Part shown: positions 23,125 to 31,494 of the stretch, piece after piece
How the letters are laid out: each line of letters opens with the position of its first letter
Position numbering within the stretch: the stretch's first letter is position 1
NCBI RefSeq assembly: GCF_002960425.1
Contig: NZ_POIZ01000021.1
Location: forward strand, 1 to 32,301
Length of the DNA stretch: 32,301 nt
Origin: Streptococcus suis
GTDB lineage: Bacteria; Bacillota; Bacilli; Lactobacillales; Streptococcaceae
Reading direction: 5' to 3'
Notes under the pieces: model-generated
Seen by the model: only the letters and a program-made list of their open reading frames with translations
Told to the model about the DNA's origin: nothing
Database searches by the model: none
Program-made: the position numbers and the translations under genes

Positions 23125-25095
23125 ATGTCACAACTTTCAGTAAATGCAATTCGTTTCCTTGGTATTGACGCCATTGAAAAATCAAAATCAGGTCACCCAG
23201 GTGTTGTTATGGGTGCAGCTCCAATGGCTTATAGCCTCTTTACTAAAGAGCTCCGTATCAACCCAGCTCAACCAAACTGGATCAACCGCGACCGCTTTAT
23301 TTTGTCAGCAGGACACGGTTCTATGTTGCTTTACGGACTGCTCCACCTTTCAGGCTTTGAAGATGTGAGCATGGACGAAATCAAGAACTTCCGTCAGTGG
23401 GGTTCAAAAACGCCAGGTCACCCAGAATTTGGTCATACAGCAGGTGTTGACGCGACAACGGGTCCTCTTGGACAAGGTATCTCAACTGCGACAGGTTTTG
23501 CACAAGCAGAGCGTTTCCTTGCGGCGAAGTACAACCGCGACGGCTTCCCAATCTTCGACCACTATACTTATGTCATCTGTGGCGATGGCGATTTGATGGA
23601 AGGTGTTTCTGCAGAAGCGGCTTCTTATGCTGGTCTTCAAAAATTAGAAAAACTGATCGTTCTTTACGATTCAAACGATATCAACTTGGATGGAGAAACA
23701 AAAGATTCCTTCACAGAAGATGTGCGTGCTCGCTACAATGCTTATGGCTGGCACACAGATATCGTAACAGACGGAACAGATGTAGATGCAATCTTTGCTG
23801 CTATTGAAAAAGCTAAGGCAGCTGGTAAGCCATCTCTTATCGAAATCAAGACTGTCATCGGTCACGGTTCACCAAACAAACAAGGTACAAACGCAGTCCA
23901 TGGTGCGCCGCTTGGACCAGAGGAAGCAGAAGCAACTCGTAAGGCACTTGACTGGAACTACGCTCCATTTGAAATTCCAGCAGAAGTCTATGCTGACTTC
24001 AAGGCAAATGTAGCAGATCGTGGTGCAGCAGCTTACGATGCTTGGGTGAAATTAGTAGAAGACTACAAGCAAGCTCATCCAGAATTAGCAGCTGAAGTAA
24101 CAGCTATCTTGGAAGGTCGCGATGTAGTGGAAGTGAAACCAGAAGACTTCCCAGTCTACGAAAATGGCTTCTCACAAGCAACTCGTAACTCATCACAAGA
24201 TGCCCTCAACGCAGCAGCTAAGGTCTTGCCAACCTTCCTCGGTGGTTCAGCTGACTTGGCTCACTCAAACATGACCTATATCAAGGAAGATGGTTTGCAA
24301 GATTCTGCGAATCCACTCAACCGTAACATTCAGTTCGGTGTTCGTGAATTTGCTATGGGTACTATCTTGAACGGTATGGCAGCCCACGGTGGACTTCGTG
24401 TCTATGGTGGTACCTTCTTCGTCTTCTCAGATTATGTGAAGGCAGCGGTTCGTTTGTCAGCCCTTCAAGGACTTCCTGTGACTTATGTCTTCACTCATGA
24501 CTCTATCGCAGTTGGTGAAGATGGACCAACTCACGAGCCGATTGAGCACCTGGCAGGACTTCGTGCTATGCCAAACCTCAACGTCTTCCGTCCAGCAGAT
24601 GCGCGTGAAACACAGGCAGCTTGGTATTTGTCATTGACTAGCAAATCTACACCATCAGCACTTGTCCTCACTCGTCAAAACTTGACAGTTGAAGAAGGAA
24701 CAGACTTTGACAAGGTTGCCAAAGGTGCTTATGTGGTTTATGAAGCAGCAGGCTTTGATACAATCCTTCTTGCATCTGGTTCAGAAGTCAACTTGGCTGT
24801 CAAAGCTGCCAAAGAACTAGAAGCAGCTGGTACAAAAGTTCGTGTGGTTTCTGTGCCATCAACTGAGCTCTTCGATGCTCAAGACGCAGCTTACAAGGAA
24901 GAAATTCTTCCAAATGCTATCCGTCGTCGTTTGGCTATTGAAATGGGTGCTACTCAAAGCTGGTACAAGTATGTCGGCCTTGACGGTAAAGTCCTTGGTA
25001 TCGACACATTCGGTGCATCAGCTCCAGCACAAACAGTTATTGACAACTACGGCTTCACTGTAGAAAACGTAGTGAAGTTGGTTGGAGAATTGTAA
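23125..25095 (+). CDS. tkt: Transketolase
   Basis: A thiamine-diphosphate enzyme that exchanges two-carbon units between D-xylulose-5-P and aldose phosphates. It has 656 residues, the usual length. Seen: [20 protein letters not shown] at the start, [13 protein letters not shown], the cofactor motif [13 protein letters not shown] with NDINLDG about 30 residues on, and in the pyrimidine domain [19 protein letters not shown]. The ATG at 23125 follows AAAGGAG; longer starts would run through the promoter. The gene directly follows ulaG and takes the xylulose-5-P made by UlaF. It has its own promoter and terminator. Codon choice is highly biased, suggesting strong expression. Confidence 0.96.
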   Translation: MSQLSVNAIRFLGIDAIEKSKSGHPGVVMGAAPMAYSLFTKELRINPAQPNWINRDRFILSAGHGSMLLYGLLHLSGFEDVSMDEIKNFRQWGSKTPGHPEFGHTAGVDATTGPLGQGISTATGFAQAERFLAAKYNRDGFPIFDHYTYVICGDGDLMEGVSAEAASYAGLQKLEKLIVLYDSNDINLDGETKDSFTEDVRARYNAYGWHTDIVTDGTDVDAIFAAIEKAKAAGKPSLIEIKTVIGHGSPNKQGTNAVHGAPLGPEEAEATRKALDWNYAPFEIPAEVYADFKANVADRGAAAYDAWVKLVEDYKQAHPELAAEVTAILEGRDVVEVKPEDFPVYENGFSQATRNSSQDALNAAAKVLPTFLGGSADLAHSNMTYIKEDGLQDSANPLNRNIQFGVREFAMGTILNGMAAHGGLRVYGGTFFVFSDYVKAAVRLSALQGLPVTYVFTHDSIAVGEDGPTHEPIEHLAGLRAMPNLNVFRPADARETQAAWYLSLTSKSTPSALVLTRQNLTVEEGTDFDKVAKGAYVVYEAAGFDTILLASGSEVNLAVKAAKELEAAGTKVRVVSVPSTELFDAQDAAYKEEILPNAIRRRLAIEMGATQSWYKYVGLDGKVLGIDTFGASAPAQTVIDNYGFTVENVVKLVGEL

Positions 25096-25109
25096 TAAAC
25101 AGTGTAGAG

Positions 25110-25130
25110 ACAGCCTTTCGGGGCTGTTTT
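25110..25130 (+). terminator. Terminator after tkt
   Basis: ACAGCC (25110-25115), loop TTTCGG, GGCTGT (25122-25127), then T. The tadA -10 box follows at once. Confidence 0.75.
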
Positions 25131-25131
25131 C

Positions 25132-25140
25132 TGTTATAAT
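25132..25140 (+). promoter_or_regulatory. Extended -10 promoter of tadA
   Basis: TGTTATAAT: the -10 TATAAT at 25135-25140. Only six bases separate it from the ATG, so the transcript probably begins at or next to the start codon. Confidence 0.65.
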
Positions 25141-25146
25141 AATTTT

Positions 25147-25668
25147 ATGAACTATACCTTAGAAGAAAAAGAATATTTTATGTCTCAGGCCTTGGTAGAG
25201 GCTGAAAAATCACTGGACAAGGATGAAATTCCTATCGGCTGTGTCATTGTTAAGGATGGACAGATTATTGGTCGTGGGCACAATGCCCGTGAGGAACTCA
25301 ATCAGGCCATCATGCATGCCGAAGTCATGGCCATCCAAGAAGCCAATCGAGTGGAAGGGAATTGGCGACTGCTGGACACGACTCTCTTTGTCACCATTGA
25401 ACCCTGTGTCATGTGTAGTGGTGCTATTGGACTGGCCCGTATTCCCCAGGTGGTCTATGGAGCTGCCAATCAGAAGTTTGGGGCTGCAGGCAGCCTCTAT
25501 GACATTTTGACCGACCAGCGGCTCAATCACCGTGTGGAAGTGGAAACGGGGATTTTAGAAGAATCCTGCGCTCAGATTATGCAAGATTTTTTCAGACAGA
25601 GGCGAGAAAAGCAAAAAGCTGAGAAAGAGGCCTTGAAGGCGCAAGAGGAAACAGCTTCGGATAGCTAG
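25147..25668 (+). CDS. tadA: tRNA-specific adenosine deaminase
   Basis: Deaminates the wobble adenosine of tRNA-Arg(ACG) to inosine. It has 173 residues with the zinc deaminase signature: His57 and Glu59 in MHAEVM, and Cys87/Cys90 in EPCVMCSGA. The N-terminus YTLEEKEYFMSQAL matches known streptococcal TadA, which supports the ATG at 25147. No ribosome site precedes it; instead a perfect extended -10 box ends six bases upstream, suggesting a leaderless mRNA. The C-terminal tail (about 150-173) is a charged extension, KQKAEKEALKAQEE. The SRP RNA gene follows. Confidence 0.95.
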   Translation: MNYTLEEKEYFMSQALVEAEKSLDKDEIPIGCVIVKDGQIIGRGHNAREELNQAIMHAEVMAIQEANRVEGNWRLLDTTLFVTIEPCVMCSGAIGLARIPQVVYGAANQKFGAAGSLYDILTDQRLNHRVEVETGILEESCAQIMQDFFRQRREKQKAEKEALKAQEETASDS

Positions 25669-25682
25669 TTTGTAGTCCAAAC

Positions 25683-25710
25683 TTGCACTTTCATCGATTT
25701 GTGTTATAAT
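25683..25710 (+). promoter_or_regulatory. Promoter of the SRP RNA gene
   Basis: TTGCAC (25683-25688), a 16-base spacer, TATAAT (25705-25710). Confidence 0.65.
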
Positions 25711-25717
25711 AATAAAC

Positions 25718-25794
25718 GGAGCAACATTCGTGCGTGAAGCGGGTCAGGGGAGGAATCCAGCAGCCCTAAGCGAAGTCGGGTGTGTGCTCTTTTT
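25718..25794 (+). ncRNA. ffs: Small signal recognition particle RNA (4.5S/scRNA)
   Basis: The hairpin RNA that binds Ffh for co-translational membrane targeting. The conserved SRP core is visible: GGGTCAGGGGAGGAA, then CAGCAGCCC and a GTGTGTGCTC end. The 5' end GGAGCA pairs with TGCTC at the 3' end, and the run of T after 25790 ends transcription. The exact 5' end is estimated from the -10 box. The gene-poor stretch up to 26029 holds only a terminator-like hairpin and the next promoter. Confidence 0.88.
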
Positions 25795-25807
25795 GTCTAT
25801 GGTCTAA

Positions 25808-25842
25808 TAACCCTTTGAAATCAAGTTTTCAGAGGGTTTTCC
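25808..25842 (+). terminator. Second terminator after the SRP RNA
   Basis: AACCCTTTGAAA pairs with TTTTCAGAGGGTT with a bulge, then TTCC. It is a weaker hairpin than the T-run at 25790. Confidence 0.5.
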
Positions 25843-25935
25843 TTTTCTTATTTTTAGAATGAAGGGCAAAATAGGGGCGACGGCCTGATCAGGTACTTTT
25901 ATCTCCGTCTAGGGACTGATTTTTGAAATTTTCTA

Positions 25936-25963
25936 TTGATATATTTGGAAAAAGGAGTAAAAT
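25936..25963 (+). promoter_or_regulatory. Promoter of the P-loop protein gene
   Basis: TTGATA (25936-25941), a 16-base spacer, TAAAAT (25958-25963). Confidence 0.45.
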
Positions 25964-26029
25964 AGATTTCCACTTAAGAAAACTTTTGTAAAGCTCTGCT
26001 ATTCTACTGGGGAATAAGGAGGAAGGCCT

Positions 26030-26572
26030 ATGTTTTTATTTGCTTTTCCAGGTATGGGTAAGACTACCCTCGCTAAGAAATATGCCAATGTAGTGGATTT
26101 AGAGATGTCTGACATTAAGTACGATAATAGGAGCGTCAGCCATTTGACCAAGGAAGAACGGAAATCTACTCCTCGGCCTATTAAAGACAAGAATTATAAA
26201 AATATCTATATAGACAAAGCCTATGCCTTGCATGAGGAGGGCAAGACTGTCCTTGTTGCAATGAATTTCCTACTGAGAATGTTATTGGTAATGCTTGTCC
26301 GTGGAGCTGTCCCATTTCATATCTACATCCCGCATCCTCGTCTGAAAGCGGAGTACAGGCAGCGCTACATTCAACGTGGAAATAATAGTAAATTTATTTT
26401 TGAAGTCATGACCATTTGGTATCCGACTCTTCTGCCTCTCTACCTACTGTCTAAGGTATGTCCCAGCTTTATCAGTGTTACCCAGTCAGGCGAGTATTTA
26501 GAAGACTATTATACAAGTGCGGTTTACAAACAATTTTCAGAAAATAACATTCGAGCGAACTCTGTTTTATGA
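26030..26572 (+). CDS. Small P-loop protein of unknown function
   Basis: A 180-residue protein whose N-terminus is a Walker A motif, FPGMGKTTLAKKYANVVDLE (about residues 6-25), as in nucleotide kinases and small AAA-like proteins. A downstream segment near DKAYALHEEGKTVLVAMN may be the second strand. A clear Walker B is not visible. The middle (about 82-93) is hydrophobic. No family name is safe; similar P-loop proteins are annotated in streptococci as hypothetical or adenylate-kinase-like. A strong ribosome site (AAGGAGG) supports the start. The gene is single and lies between the SRP RNA and pgi. Codon use is poorer in preferred codons than that of its neighbours. Confidence 0.75.
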   Translation: MFLFAFPGMGKTTLAKKYANVVDLEMSDIKYDNRSVSHLTKEERKSTPRPIKDKNYKNIYIDKAYALHEEGKTVLVAMNFLLRMLLVMLVRGAVPFHIYIPHPRLKAEYRQRYIQRGNNSKFIFEVMTIWYPTLLPLYLLSKVCPSFISVTQSGEYLEDYYTSAVYKQFSENNIRANSVL

Positions 26573-26597
26573 AAATGAATGAAAATTGATAAATTCC

Positions 26598-26626
26598 TTG
26601 AAAAAAACATGATAAAGCGTTATCAT
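26598..26626 (+). promoter_or_regulatory. Promoter of pgi
   Basis: TTGAAA (26598-26603), a 17-base spacer, TATCAT (26621-26626). Confidence 0.6.
26609..26626. promoter_or_regulatory. Operator-like palindrome in the pgi promoter, cre-like
   Basis: ATGATAA-AGCG-TTATCAT is nearly a perfect palindrome and covers the spacer end and the -10 box. Its core ATAAAGCGTTATCA fits the cre pattern with two mismatches. Confidence 0.5.
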
Positions 26627-26653
26627 ATTATGGTACATAAATGGAGGAATGAC

Positions 26654-28003
26654 ATGACACATATTACATTCGATTATTCAAAAGTCTTGGGCCAATTCGT
26701 TGGAGCTCAAGAAGTAGAATACATGCAACCACAAGTTACCCTAGCTGACCAAATGCTCCGTCAAGGAACAGGTCCTGGTAGCGACTTTATCGGCTGGTTG
26801 GATTTGCCAGAAAACTACGACAAAGAAGAATTTGCTCGTATCAAGGAAGCTGCAGCTAAGATCCAAAATGAAAGTGAAGTTTTGGTAGTTATCGGTATCG
26901 GTGGTTCTTACCTCGGTGCTAAAGCAGCTATTGATTTCTTGAGCAATGCCTTTGTAAACTTGCAAACACGTGAAGAGCGTAAAGCACCACAAATCCTTTA
27001 CGCTGGAAACTCGATCTCATCAAGCTATCTTGCTGACTTGGTAGATTATGTAGCAGATAAGGATTTCTCAGTTAACGTGATTTCTAAATCAGGTACAACA
27101 ACTGAGCCTGCCATTGCTTTCCGTGTCTTCAAAGAATTGCTTGTGAAGAAATACGGTCAAGAAGAAGCTAACAAGCGTATCTATGCGACAACTGACAAGT
27201 CAAAAGGTGCTGTTAAGGTTGAGGCGGACGCAAATGGTTGGGAAACCTTTGTTGTCCCAGATGATGTCGGTGGCCGTTTCTCAGTCTTGACTGCAGTTGG
27301 TCTTTTGCCAATCGCAGCAGCTGGTGCAGACATTGATGCCCTTATGGAAGGTGCAAACGCAGCTCGTACGACTTACACTTCAGATAAAATTGCTGAAAAC
27401 CAAGCCTACCAATATGCAGCTGTTCGTAACATCCTTTACAGAAAAGGTTATGTAACAGAAATCTTGGCTAACTATGAGCCATCACTGCAATACTTCAGCG
27501 AGTGGTGGAAACAATTGGCAGGTGAGTCAGAAGGTAAGGACCAAAAAGGTATCAACCCAACATCTGCTAACTTCTCAACAGACTTGCACTCTCTTGGACA
27601 ATTCATCCAAGAAGGAAACCGCAACATCTTTGAGACAGTGGTACGTGTTGACAAACCAAGAAAAAATATCTTGATTCCTGAAATGGCAGAAGACCTTGAC
27701 GGTCTTGGCTACTTGCAAGGTAAGGACGTTGACTTTGTAAACAAAAAAGCAACGGACGGCGTACTTCTTGCTCACACAGATGGTGGCGTACCAAACATGT
27801 TTGTGACCCTTCCACAACAAGATGAGTTCACACTTGGTTACACCTTCTACTTCTTCGAGTTGGCGATTGCGATCTCTGGTTACCTCAATGCGATTAACCC
27901 ATTTGACCAACCAGGCGTAGAAGCCTACAAGAAAAATATGTTCGCTCTTCTTGGCAAACCAGGATTTGAAGAACTCGGTGCAGAATTGAACGCACGTTTG
28001 TAA
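26654..28003 (+). CDS. pgi: Glucose-6-phosphate isomerase
   Basis: Interconverts glucose-6-P and fructose-6-P in glycolysis. It has 449 residues, the standard Gram-positive length. Seen: [17 protein letters not shown] near residue 76, the sugar-phosphate-binding [25 protein letters not shown], and a catalytic-region [16 protein letters not shown]. The ATG at 26654 follows an ATGGAGG site; an earlier start would include the promoter. High codon bias suggests strong expression. It is a single gene; downstream lies a palindromic repeat region but no clear rho-independent terminator. Confidence 0.97.
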   Translation: MTHITFDYSKVLGQFVGAQEVEYMQPQVTLADQMLRQGTGPGSDFIGWLDLPENYDKEEFARIKEAAAKIQNESEVLVVIGIGGSYLGAKAAIDFLSNAFVNLQTREERKAPQILYAGNSISSSYLADLVDYVADKDFSVNVISKSGTTTEPAIAFRVFKELLVKKYGQEEANKRIYATTDKSKGAVKVEADANGWETFVVPDDVGGRFSVLTAVGLLPIAAAGADIDALMEGANAARTTYTSDKIAENQAYQYAAVRNILYRKGYVTEILANYEPSLQYFSEWWKQLAGESEGKDQKGINPTSANFSTDLHSLGQFIQEGNRNIFETVVRVDKPRKNILIPEMAEDLDGLGYLQGKDVDFVNKKATDGVLLAHTDGGVPNMFVTLPQQDEFTLGYTFYFFELAIAISGYLNAINPFDQPGVEAYKKNMFALLGKPGFEELGAELNARL

Positions 28004-28028
28004 GAAAATGAAACTTTAATCCCGCCTA

Positions 28029-28195
28029 TCAGAGTTCGTGTCAACATCTCAGCGCAGTGGTTGATTGGGTTTAACAGTCCAGTGGACTGTTAAAGGTTGG
28101 AGATAAGATTTGCGAAGCAACTCTCAGCAGTTCGTGTTTCATACTCCCAATCTGGCCTAATCAACTTGTGCGGGGGTGTGAGGACGAACTCTTTT
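28029..28195. repeat. Intergenic repeat-like region after pgi
   Basis: Begins with CAGAGTTCGTG and ends with GACGAACTC in inverted form. It contains a perfect palindrome with 12-base arms, TTTAACAGTCCA (28070-28081) and its complement (28083-28094), around a single G. It has no credible gene. It resembles the other intergenic mobile repeats of streptococci, but I cannot name a family. Confidence 0.4.
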
Positions 28196-28245
28196 CTATG
28201 TCTTGAGTTTTATCACACTCCCAGTTTTTCTTTCCTTTGGAAATG

Positions 28246-28254
28246 TGGTAGAAT
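28246..28254 (+). promoter_or_regulatory. Extended -10 promoter of the phosphatase gene
   Basis: TGG then TAGAAT (28249-28254), seven bases before the ATG. This implies a leaderless transcript, as at tadA. The -35 box is poor. Confidence 0.55.
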
Positions 28255-28261
28255 AGACACT

Positions 28262-29002
28262 ATGAAAAGAGAGTTTTTTGTAGTAGGAGATGTTCATGGT
28301 AAATTTGAACTCCTACTCGATATTTTAAAGAAATGGAATGAAGAGCGGCAACAGCTGATTTTTCTTGGCGATTTGATTGACCGGGGAGAAAATTCAAAGG
28401 CCTGCCTAGAGTTGGTGCGACAGTTGGTCTATGAAAAAGGTGCTATCTGTTTAACTGGTAATCATGAACGGATGTTTCTAGCTTGGTTACGCGATCCAGT
28501 TGATCGCTACGACCACTATCGGAGAAACGGTGGAGATACGACCATCAATTCTTTACTGGGGCGTCCCTTGGATGCGCCGGTAGATGGCCTGGTGGATGCC
28601 AATGCGGTAATGGATCGATATGAGGAATTGATTGATTTTGTCAAATCTTGCCCCTATCATATGGAGACTGAGCGCTATATCTTCGTCCATGCAGGAGTTG
28701 ATTTGACCTTACCAGATTGGCGTGAAACCAATAATCATGATAAGGTTTGGTTACGCACCCCTTTCCATGAGGCTGAAAATACCACAGGAAAAATAATTGT
28801 TTTTGGACATACACCTGTTTACAATCTCTATCAGACCAAGCTCCGCATCAGCCAAATCTGGACCAGTCCAGATGGAAAAATGGGGATTGACGGGGGAGCT
28901 GTTTACGGCGGAGTGCTACACGGGATTGTCCTGGATGATACAGGTCTGGTACAGGACTACATTGTCGGAGCAGTCAATCCGAGAAAAGTCATAGATGATT
29001 AA
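28262..29002 (+). CDS. Metallophosphoesterase, serine/threonine-phosphatase-like
   Basis: A two-metal phosphoesterase of 246 residues. Seen: GDVHG (Asp10, His12), GDLIDRG (Asp37), GNHE (Asn67, His68) and a late VFGHTP with the last metal histidine. It belongs to the PrpE/ApaH/PPP-like group; it may act on phosphoproteins or on diadenosine polyphosphates, and the sequence does not decide. The ATG at 28262 is chosen because the conserved MKREFFVVGDVHG starts there; the longer frame back to 28097 runs through repeat DNA and the promoter. There is no ribosome site. The next gene starts 73 bases later with its own promoter. Confidence 0.88.
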   Translation: MKREFFVVGDVHGKFELLLDILKKWNEERQQLIFLGDLIDRGENSKACLELVRQLVYEKGAICLTGNHERMFLAWLRDPVDRYDHYRRNGGDTTINSLLGRPLDAPVDGLVDANAVMDRYEELIDFVKSCPYHMETERYIFVHAGVDLTLPDWRETNNHDKVWLRTPFHEAENTTGKIIVFGHTPVYNLYQTKLRISQIWTSPDGKMGIDGGAVYGGVLHGIVLDDTGLVQDYIVGAVNPRKVIDD

Positions 29003-29017
29003 AACAAAATTTCCCCA

Positions 29018-29032
29018 AATTTTCAGAAAATT
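29018..29032. promoter_or_regulatory. CodY box in the dapH promoter
   Basis: AATTTTCAGAAAATT matches the CodY consensus AATTTTCWGAAAATT at all 15 positions. It lies immediately upstream of the extended -10 (29034-29042), over the -35 region, so CodY would repress when branched-chain amino acids are plentiful. Confidence 0.8.
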
Positions 29033-29033
29033 T

Positions 29034-29042
29034 TGATATAAT
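29034..29042 (+). promoter_or_regulatory. Extended -10 promoter of dapH
   Basis: TGATATAAT: -10 box TATAAT at 29037-29042. No -35 box is visible because the CodY box occupies the place. A leader of about 26 bases follows. Confidence 0.7.
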
Positions 29043-29074
29043 AGACATAATATTACTTTTAGATTGGAAACATT

Positions 29075-29773
29075 ATGACTGCACAAAAAATGACTGCCCA
29101 AGAGATCATTGCCTTTATCGGTAATGCTGTGAAAAAAACGACTGTTAAGGTGACCTTTGAAGGTGAATTGGCTGGTCCTGTTCCTGCTGAAGTGACAAAG
29201 CTTGGCAATGTCCTCTTCGGTGACTGGAAGGATGTCGAGCCACTTTTGGCAAACTTGACTGAAAATGTAGACTACGTGGTTGAGCAAGACGGCCGCAATT
29301 CAGCTGTGCCCTTGCTGGACAAGCGTAATATCAATGCCCGTATCGAGCCAGGTGCCATTATCCGTGACCAAGTGACAATCGGTGATAATGCCGTTATCAT
29401 GATGGGCGCGGTCATTAACATCGGTGCGGAAATCGGTTCAGGTACCATGATTGACATGGGAGCTATCCTTGGTGGTCGTGCGACGGTTGGTAAAAACAGC
29501 CACATCGGTGCAGGTGCGGTTCTTGCAGGTGTCATCGAGCCAGCTTCGGCTGAGCCAGTGCGTGTTGGCGACAATGTTTTGGTCGGTGCCAATGCCGTTG
29601 TTATCGAGGGCGTGCAAATCGGTAGCGGCTCTGTTGTCGCGGCGGGTGCTATTGTGACCCAAGACGTCCCTGAAAACGTAGTAGTGGCAGGTGTGCCAGC
29701 TCGCATCATCAAGGAAATCGACGCTCAAACCCAACAAAAAACAGCCTTGGAAGAGGCTTTGCGGACACTCTAA
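29075..29773 (+). CDS. dapH: Tetrahydrodipicolinate N-acetyltransferase
   Basis: Acetylates L-2,3,4,5-tetrahydrodipicolinate in the acetyl branch of lysine/diaminopimelate synthesis. It has 232 residues. The N-terminal 90 residues form the DapH-specific domain ([19 protein letters not shown]), and the rest is a left-handed beta-helix of hexapeptide repeats (for example [39 protein letters not shown]). The beta-helix and length match DapH rather than succinyl-type DapD. The deacetylase gene follows nine bases later, completing two steps of the branch. Expression is probably under CodY. Confidence 0.94.
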   Translation: MTAQKMTAQEIIAFIGNAVKKTTVKVTFEGELAGPVPAEVTKLGNVLFGDWKDVEPLLANLTENVDYVVEQDGRNSAVPLLDKRNINARIEPGAIIRDQVTIGDNAVIMMGAVINIGAEIGSGTMIDMGAILGGRATVGKNSHIGAGAVLAGVIEPASAEPVRVGDNVLVGANAVVIEGVQIGSGSVVAAGAIVTQDVPENVVVAGVPARIIKEIDAQTQQKTALEEALRTL

Positions 29774-29782
29774 GAGGTAGCT

Positions 29783-30910
29783 ATGCTAGATTTAATCGCG
29801 ATACGTCGGGCCCTCCACCAGATTCCAGAGCTGGGCATGGAGGAATTCAAGACCCACGCCTTTCTTATGGAGACCATTGAAGGTTTACTTCAAGACTGTT
29901 CTTTTGCACAAGTCCGTATATGGAAGACAGGTATCTTGGTCTATCTGACAGGCTCTGCTCCTCAAAAAACGATTGGTTGGCGGACGGATATTGACGGTCT
30001 ACCTATCGTGGAGGAAACGGGCCTGGACTTCAAGTCCCTCCACCCAGAACGTATGCATGCCTGTGGACATGATTTCCACATGACTATTGCCTTGGGGCTT
30101 TTGGAGAAAATGGCAGAGCAGCAACCGAAAAATAACCTACTCTTCTTGTTTCAACCTGCGGAGGAAAATCTAGCAGGTGGCATGCTCATGTATGAAGCGG
30201 GGGCATTTGGGGATTGGTTGCCAGATGAATTTTATGGGCTCCATGTCCGACCAGACCTCAAAGTTGGTCAAATGGCCACCAACCGTGCGACCCTCTTTGC
30301 TGGGACCTGTGAAGTCAAGATACGGTTTACAGGAAAGGGTGGCCACGCAGCATTTCCCCATACCGCCAATGACGCCTTGGTGGCGGCCAGCTACTTTGTG
30401 ACCCAGGTTCAGTCAGTGGTGAGTCGAAATGTCGACCCGATCGAGGGAGCGGTGGTGACCTTCGGCTCCATGCATGCTGGCACGACAAACAATGTCATTG
30501 CTGAAACAGCCTTTCTGCACGGGACCATTCGGGCCTTGACTCAGAACATGAGCCTCTTGGTGCAAAAACGGGTGCGGGAAGTGGCAGAGGGAATTGCCCT
30601 GTCCTTTGGAGTGGACTTGGAGATTGAGCTAAATCCAAGCGGCTATCTGCCTGTGGAGAACAATCCTCAACTGGCTGATGAGTTGATGACCTACTTTGAT
30701 GGTGTTGACGGAGTGGAGATGATTGATTGTCCACCTGCCATGACGGGTGAGGACTTCGGCTACCTGCTCAACAAGGTTCCAGGTGTTATGTTCTGGCTGG
30801 GTGTGGATACGCCTTATCCCCTTCACAATCCACGTCTCAGTCCCAAAGAGGAAGTGCTTCCCTTTGCTGTGGATAAGTTGAGCGATTTTTTGAAAATAAA
30901 AGCAAACTAG
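29783..30910 (+). CDS. dapL: N-acetyl-diaminopimelate deacetylase
   Basis: Removes acetate from N-acetyl-LL-diaminopimelate. It is a peptidase M20-type amidohydrolase of 375 residues. Seen: [12 protein letters not shown], the metal motif HACGHDFHM (Cys94, His96), QPAEE (Glu127/128), a lid domain with [12 protein letters not shown], and the late TGEDFGYL. M20 proteins include several amidases (HipO-like, carboxypeptidases), but the direct pairing with dapH makes this assignment strong. A terminator follows at once, so dapH-dapL form a two-gene operon. Confidence 0.93.
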   Translation: MLDLIAIRRALHQIPELGMEEFKTHAFLMETIEGLLQDCSFAQVRIWKTGILVYLTGSAPQKTIGWRTDIDGLPIVEETGLDFKSLHPERMHACGHDFHMTIALGLLEKMAEQQPKNNLLFLFQPAEENLAGGMLMYEAGAFGDWLPDEFYGLHVRPDLKVGQMATNRATLFAGTCEVKIRFTGKGGHAAFPHTANDALVAASYFVTQVQSVVSRNVDPIEGAVVTFGSMHAGTTNNVIAETAFLHGTIRALTQNMSLLVQKRVREVAEGIALSFGVDLEIELNPSGYLPVENNPQLADELMTYFDGVDGVEMIDCPPAMTGEDFGYLLNKVPGVMFWLGVDTPYPLHNPRLSPKEEVLPFAVDKLSDFLKIKAN

Positions 30911-30931
30911 ACTGGAATTTCCAGTCTTTTT
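30909..30931 (+). terminator. Terminator after dapL
   Basis: AGACTGGAA (30909-30917), one T, TTCCAGTCT (30919-30927), then TTTT. A near-perfect palindrome overlapping the end of the stop codon (30908-30910). Confidence 0.8.
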
Positions 30932-30951
30932 CTGAAAGAAAAGGAGTTTCT

Positions 30952-31494
30952 GTGGATAAAAAAGAAATTCGGCAAGAGGTCTTGCAGAGATTGAAAGCCC
31001 TGACTAGTAGCCAGCGAGCAAGATGGAGTCAGCAGCTAACGGAGCGCCTCCTTGCTTCTGAGGCCTATCAAGGCACAAAGTCGCTTGGGACCTACCTTTC
31101 CATGCCCCATGAGTTTGACACTTCTTACCTGATTGAGCAGGCTCAAAAGGATGGCAAGCAGATTTTCATCCCTAAGACCTATTCACAAGGGCGTATGGAT
31201 TTTGTAGAATATAATCCGGATGATTTGGTGAAATCCAGGTTTGGAGTTTGGGAACCTGGTACTTATTCACAACCTGTGGATAAGTCTGTGGTTAAGTTGA
31301 TCCATGTTCCTGGTTTAGCTTGGAATCAAGCGGGTTTTCGAGTGGGCTATGGAGGCGGTTTTTATGATCGCTACCTAGCAGATTATCAGGGGAAAATGGT
31401 ATCGACCTTGGCAGACTTTCAAGTCTATGATTTTGAACCAGATCTATTTGATATTCCAGTAAAGGAGTTGTTGATTTTTGAAGAACTTTTTTGA
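30952..31494 (+). CDS. 5-formyltetrahydrofolate cyclo-ligase
   Basis: Converts 5-formyl-THF to 5,10-methenyl-THF with ATP. It has 180 residues. The signature GYGGGFYDRYL (about residues 126-136) and the N-terminal KKEIRQEVLQRLKAL are typical. GTG at 30952 is the start, following AAAGGAG. The rhomboid gene overlaps its end by 17 bases in another frame, so the two are co-translated from one transcript; this pairing is common in streptococci. No separate promoter is obvious between the dapL terminator and this gene. Confidence 0.92.
   Translation: MDKKEIRQEVLQRLKALTSSQRARWSQQLTERLLASEAYQGTKSLGTYLSMPHEFDTSYLIEQAQKDGKQIFIPKTYSQGRMDFVEYNPDDLVKSRFGVWEPGTYSQPVDKSVVKLIHVPGLAWNQAGFRVGYGGGFYDRYLADYQGKMVSTLADFQVYDFEPDLFDIPVKELLIFEELF

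Noticed and set aside
26579..26653. Longer N-terminus of Pgi
   Set aside because: The promoter and palindrome lie in this stretch, and Pgi of usual length starts at 26654.
28097..28261. Longer N-terminus of the metallophosphoesterase
   Set aside because: The extension reads intergenic repeat DNA and the promoter. The conserved GDVHG motif is expected about ten residues from the start.
29272..29712. Long minus-strand frames opposite dapH
   Set aside because: They are mirror images of the codon bias in the beta-helix gene. The low-complexity products (rich in A, P, T, S and M) match no real protein.
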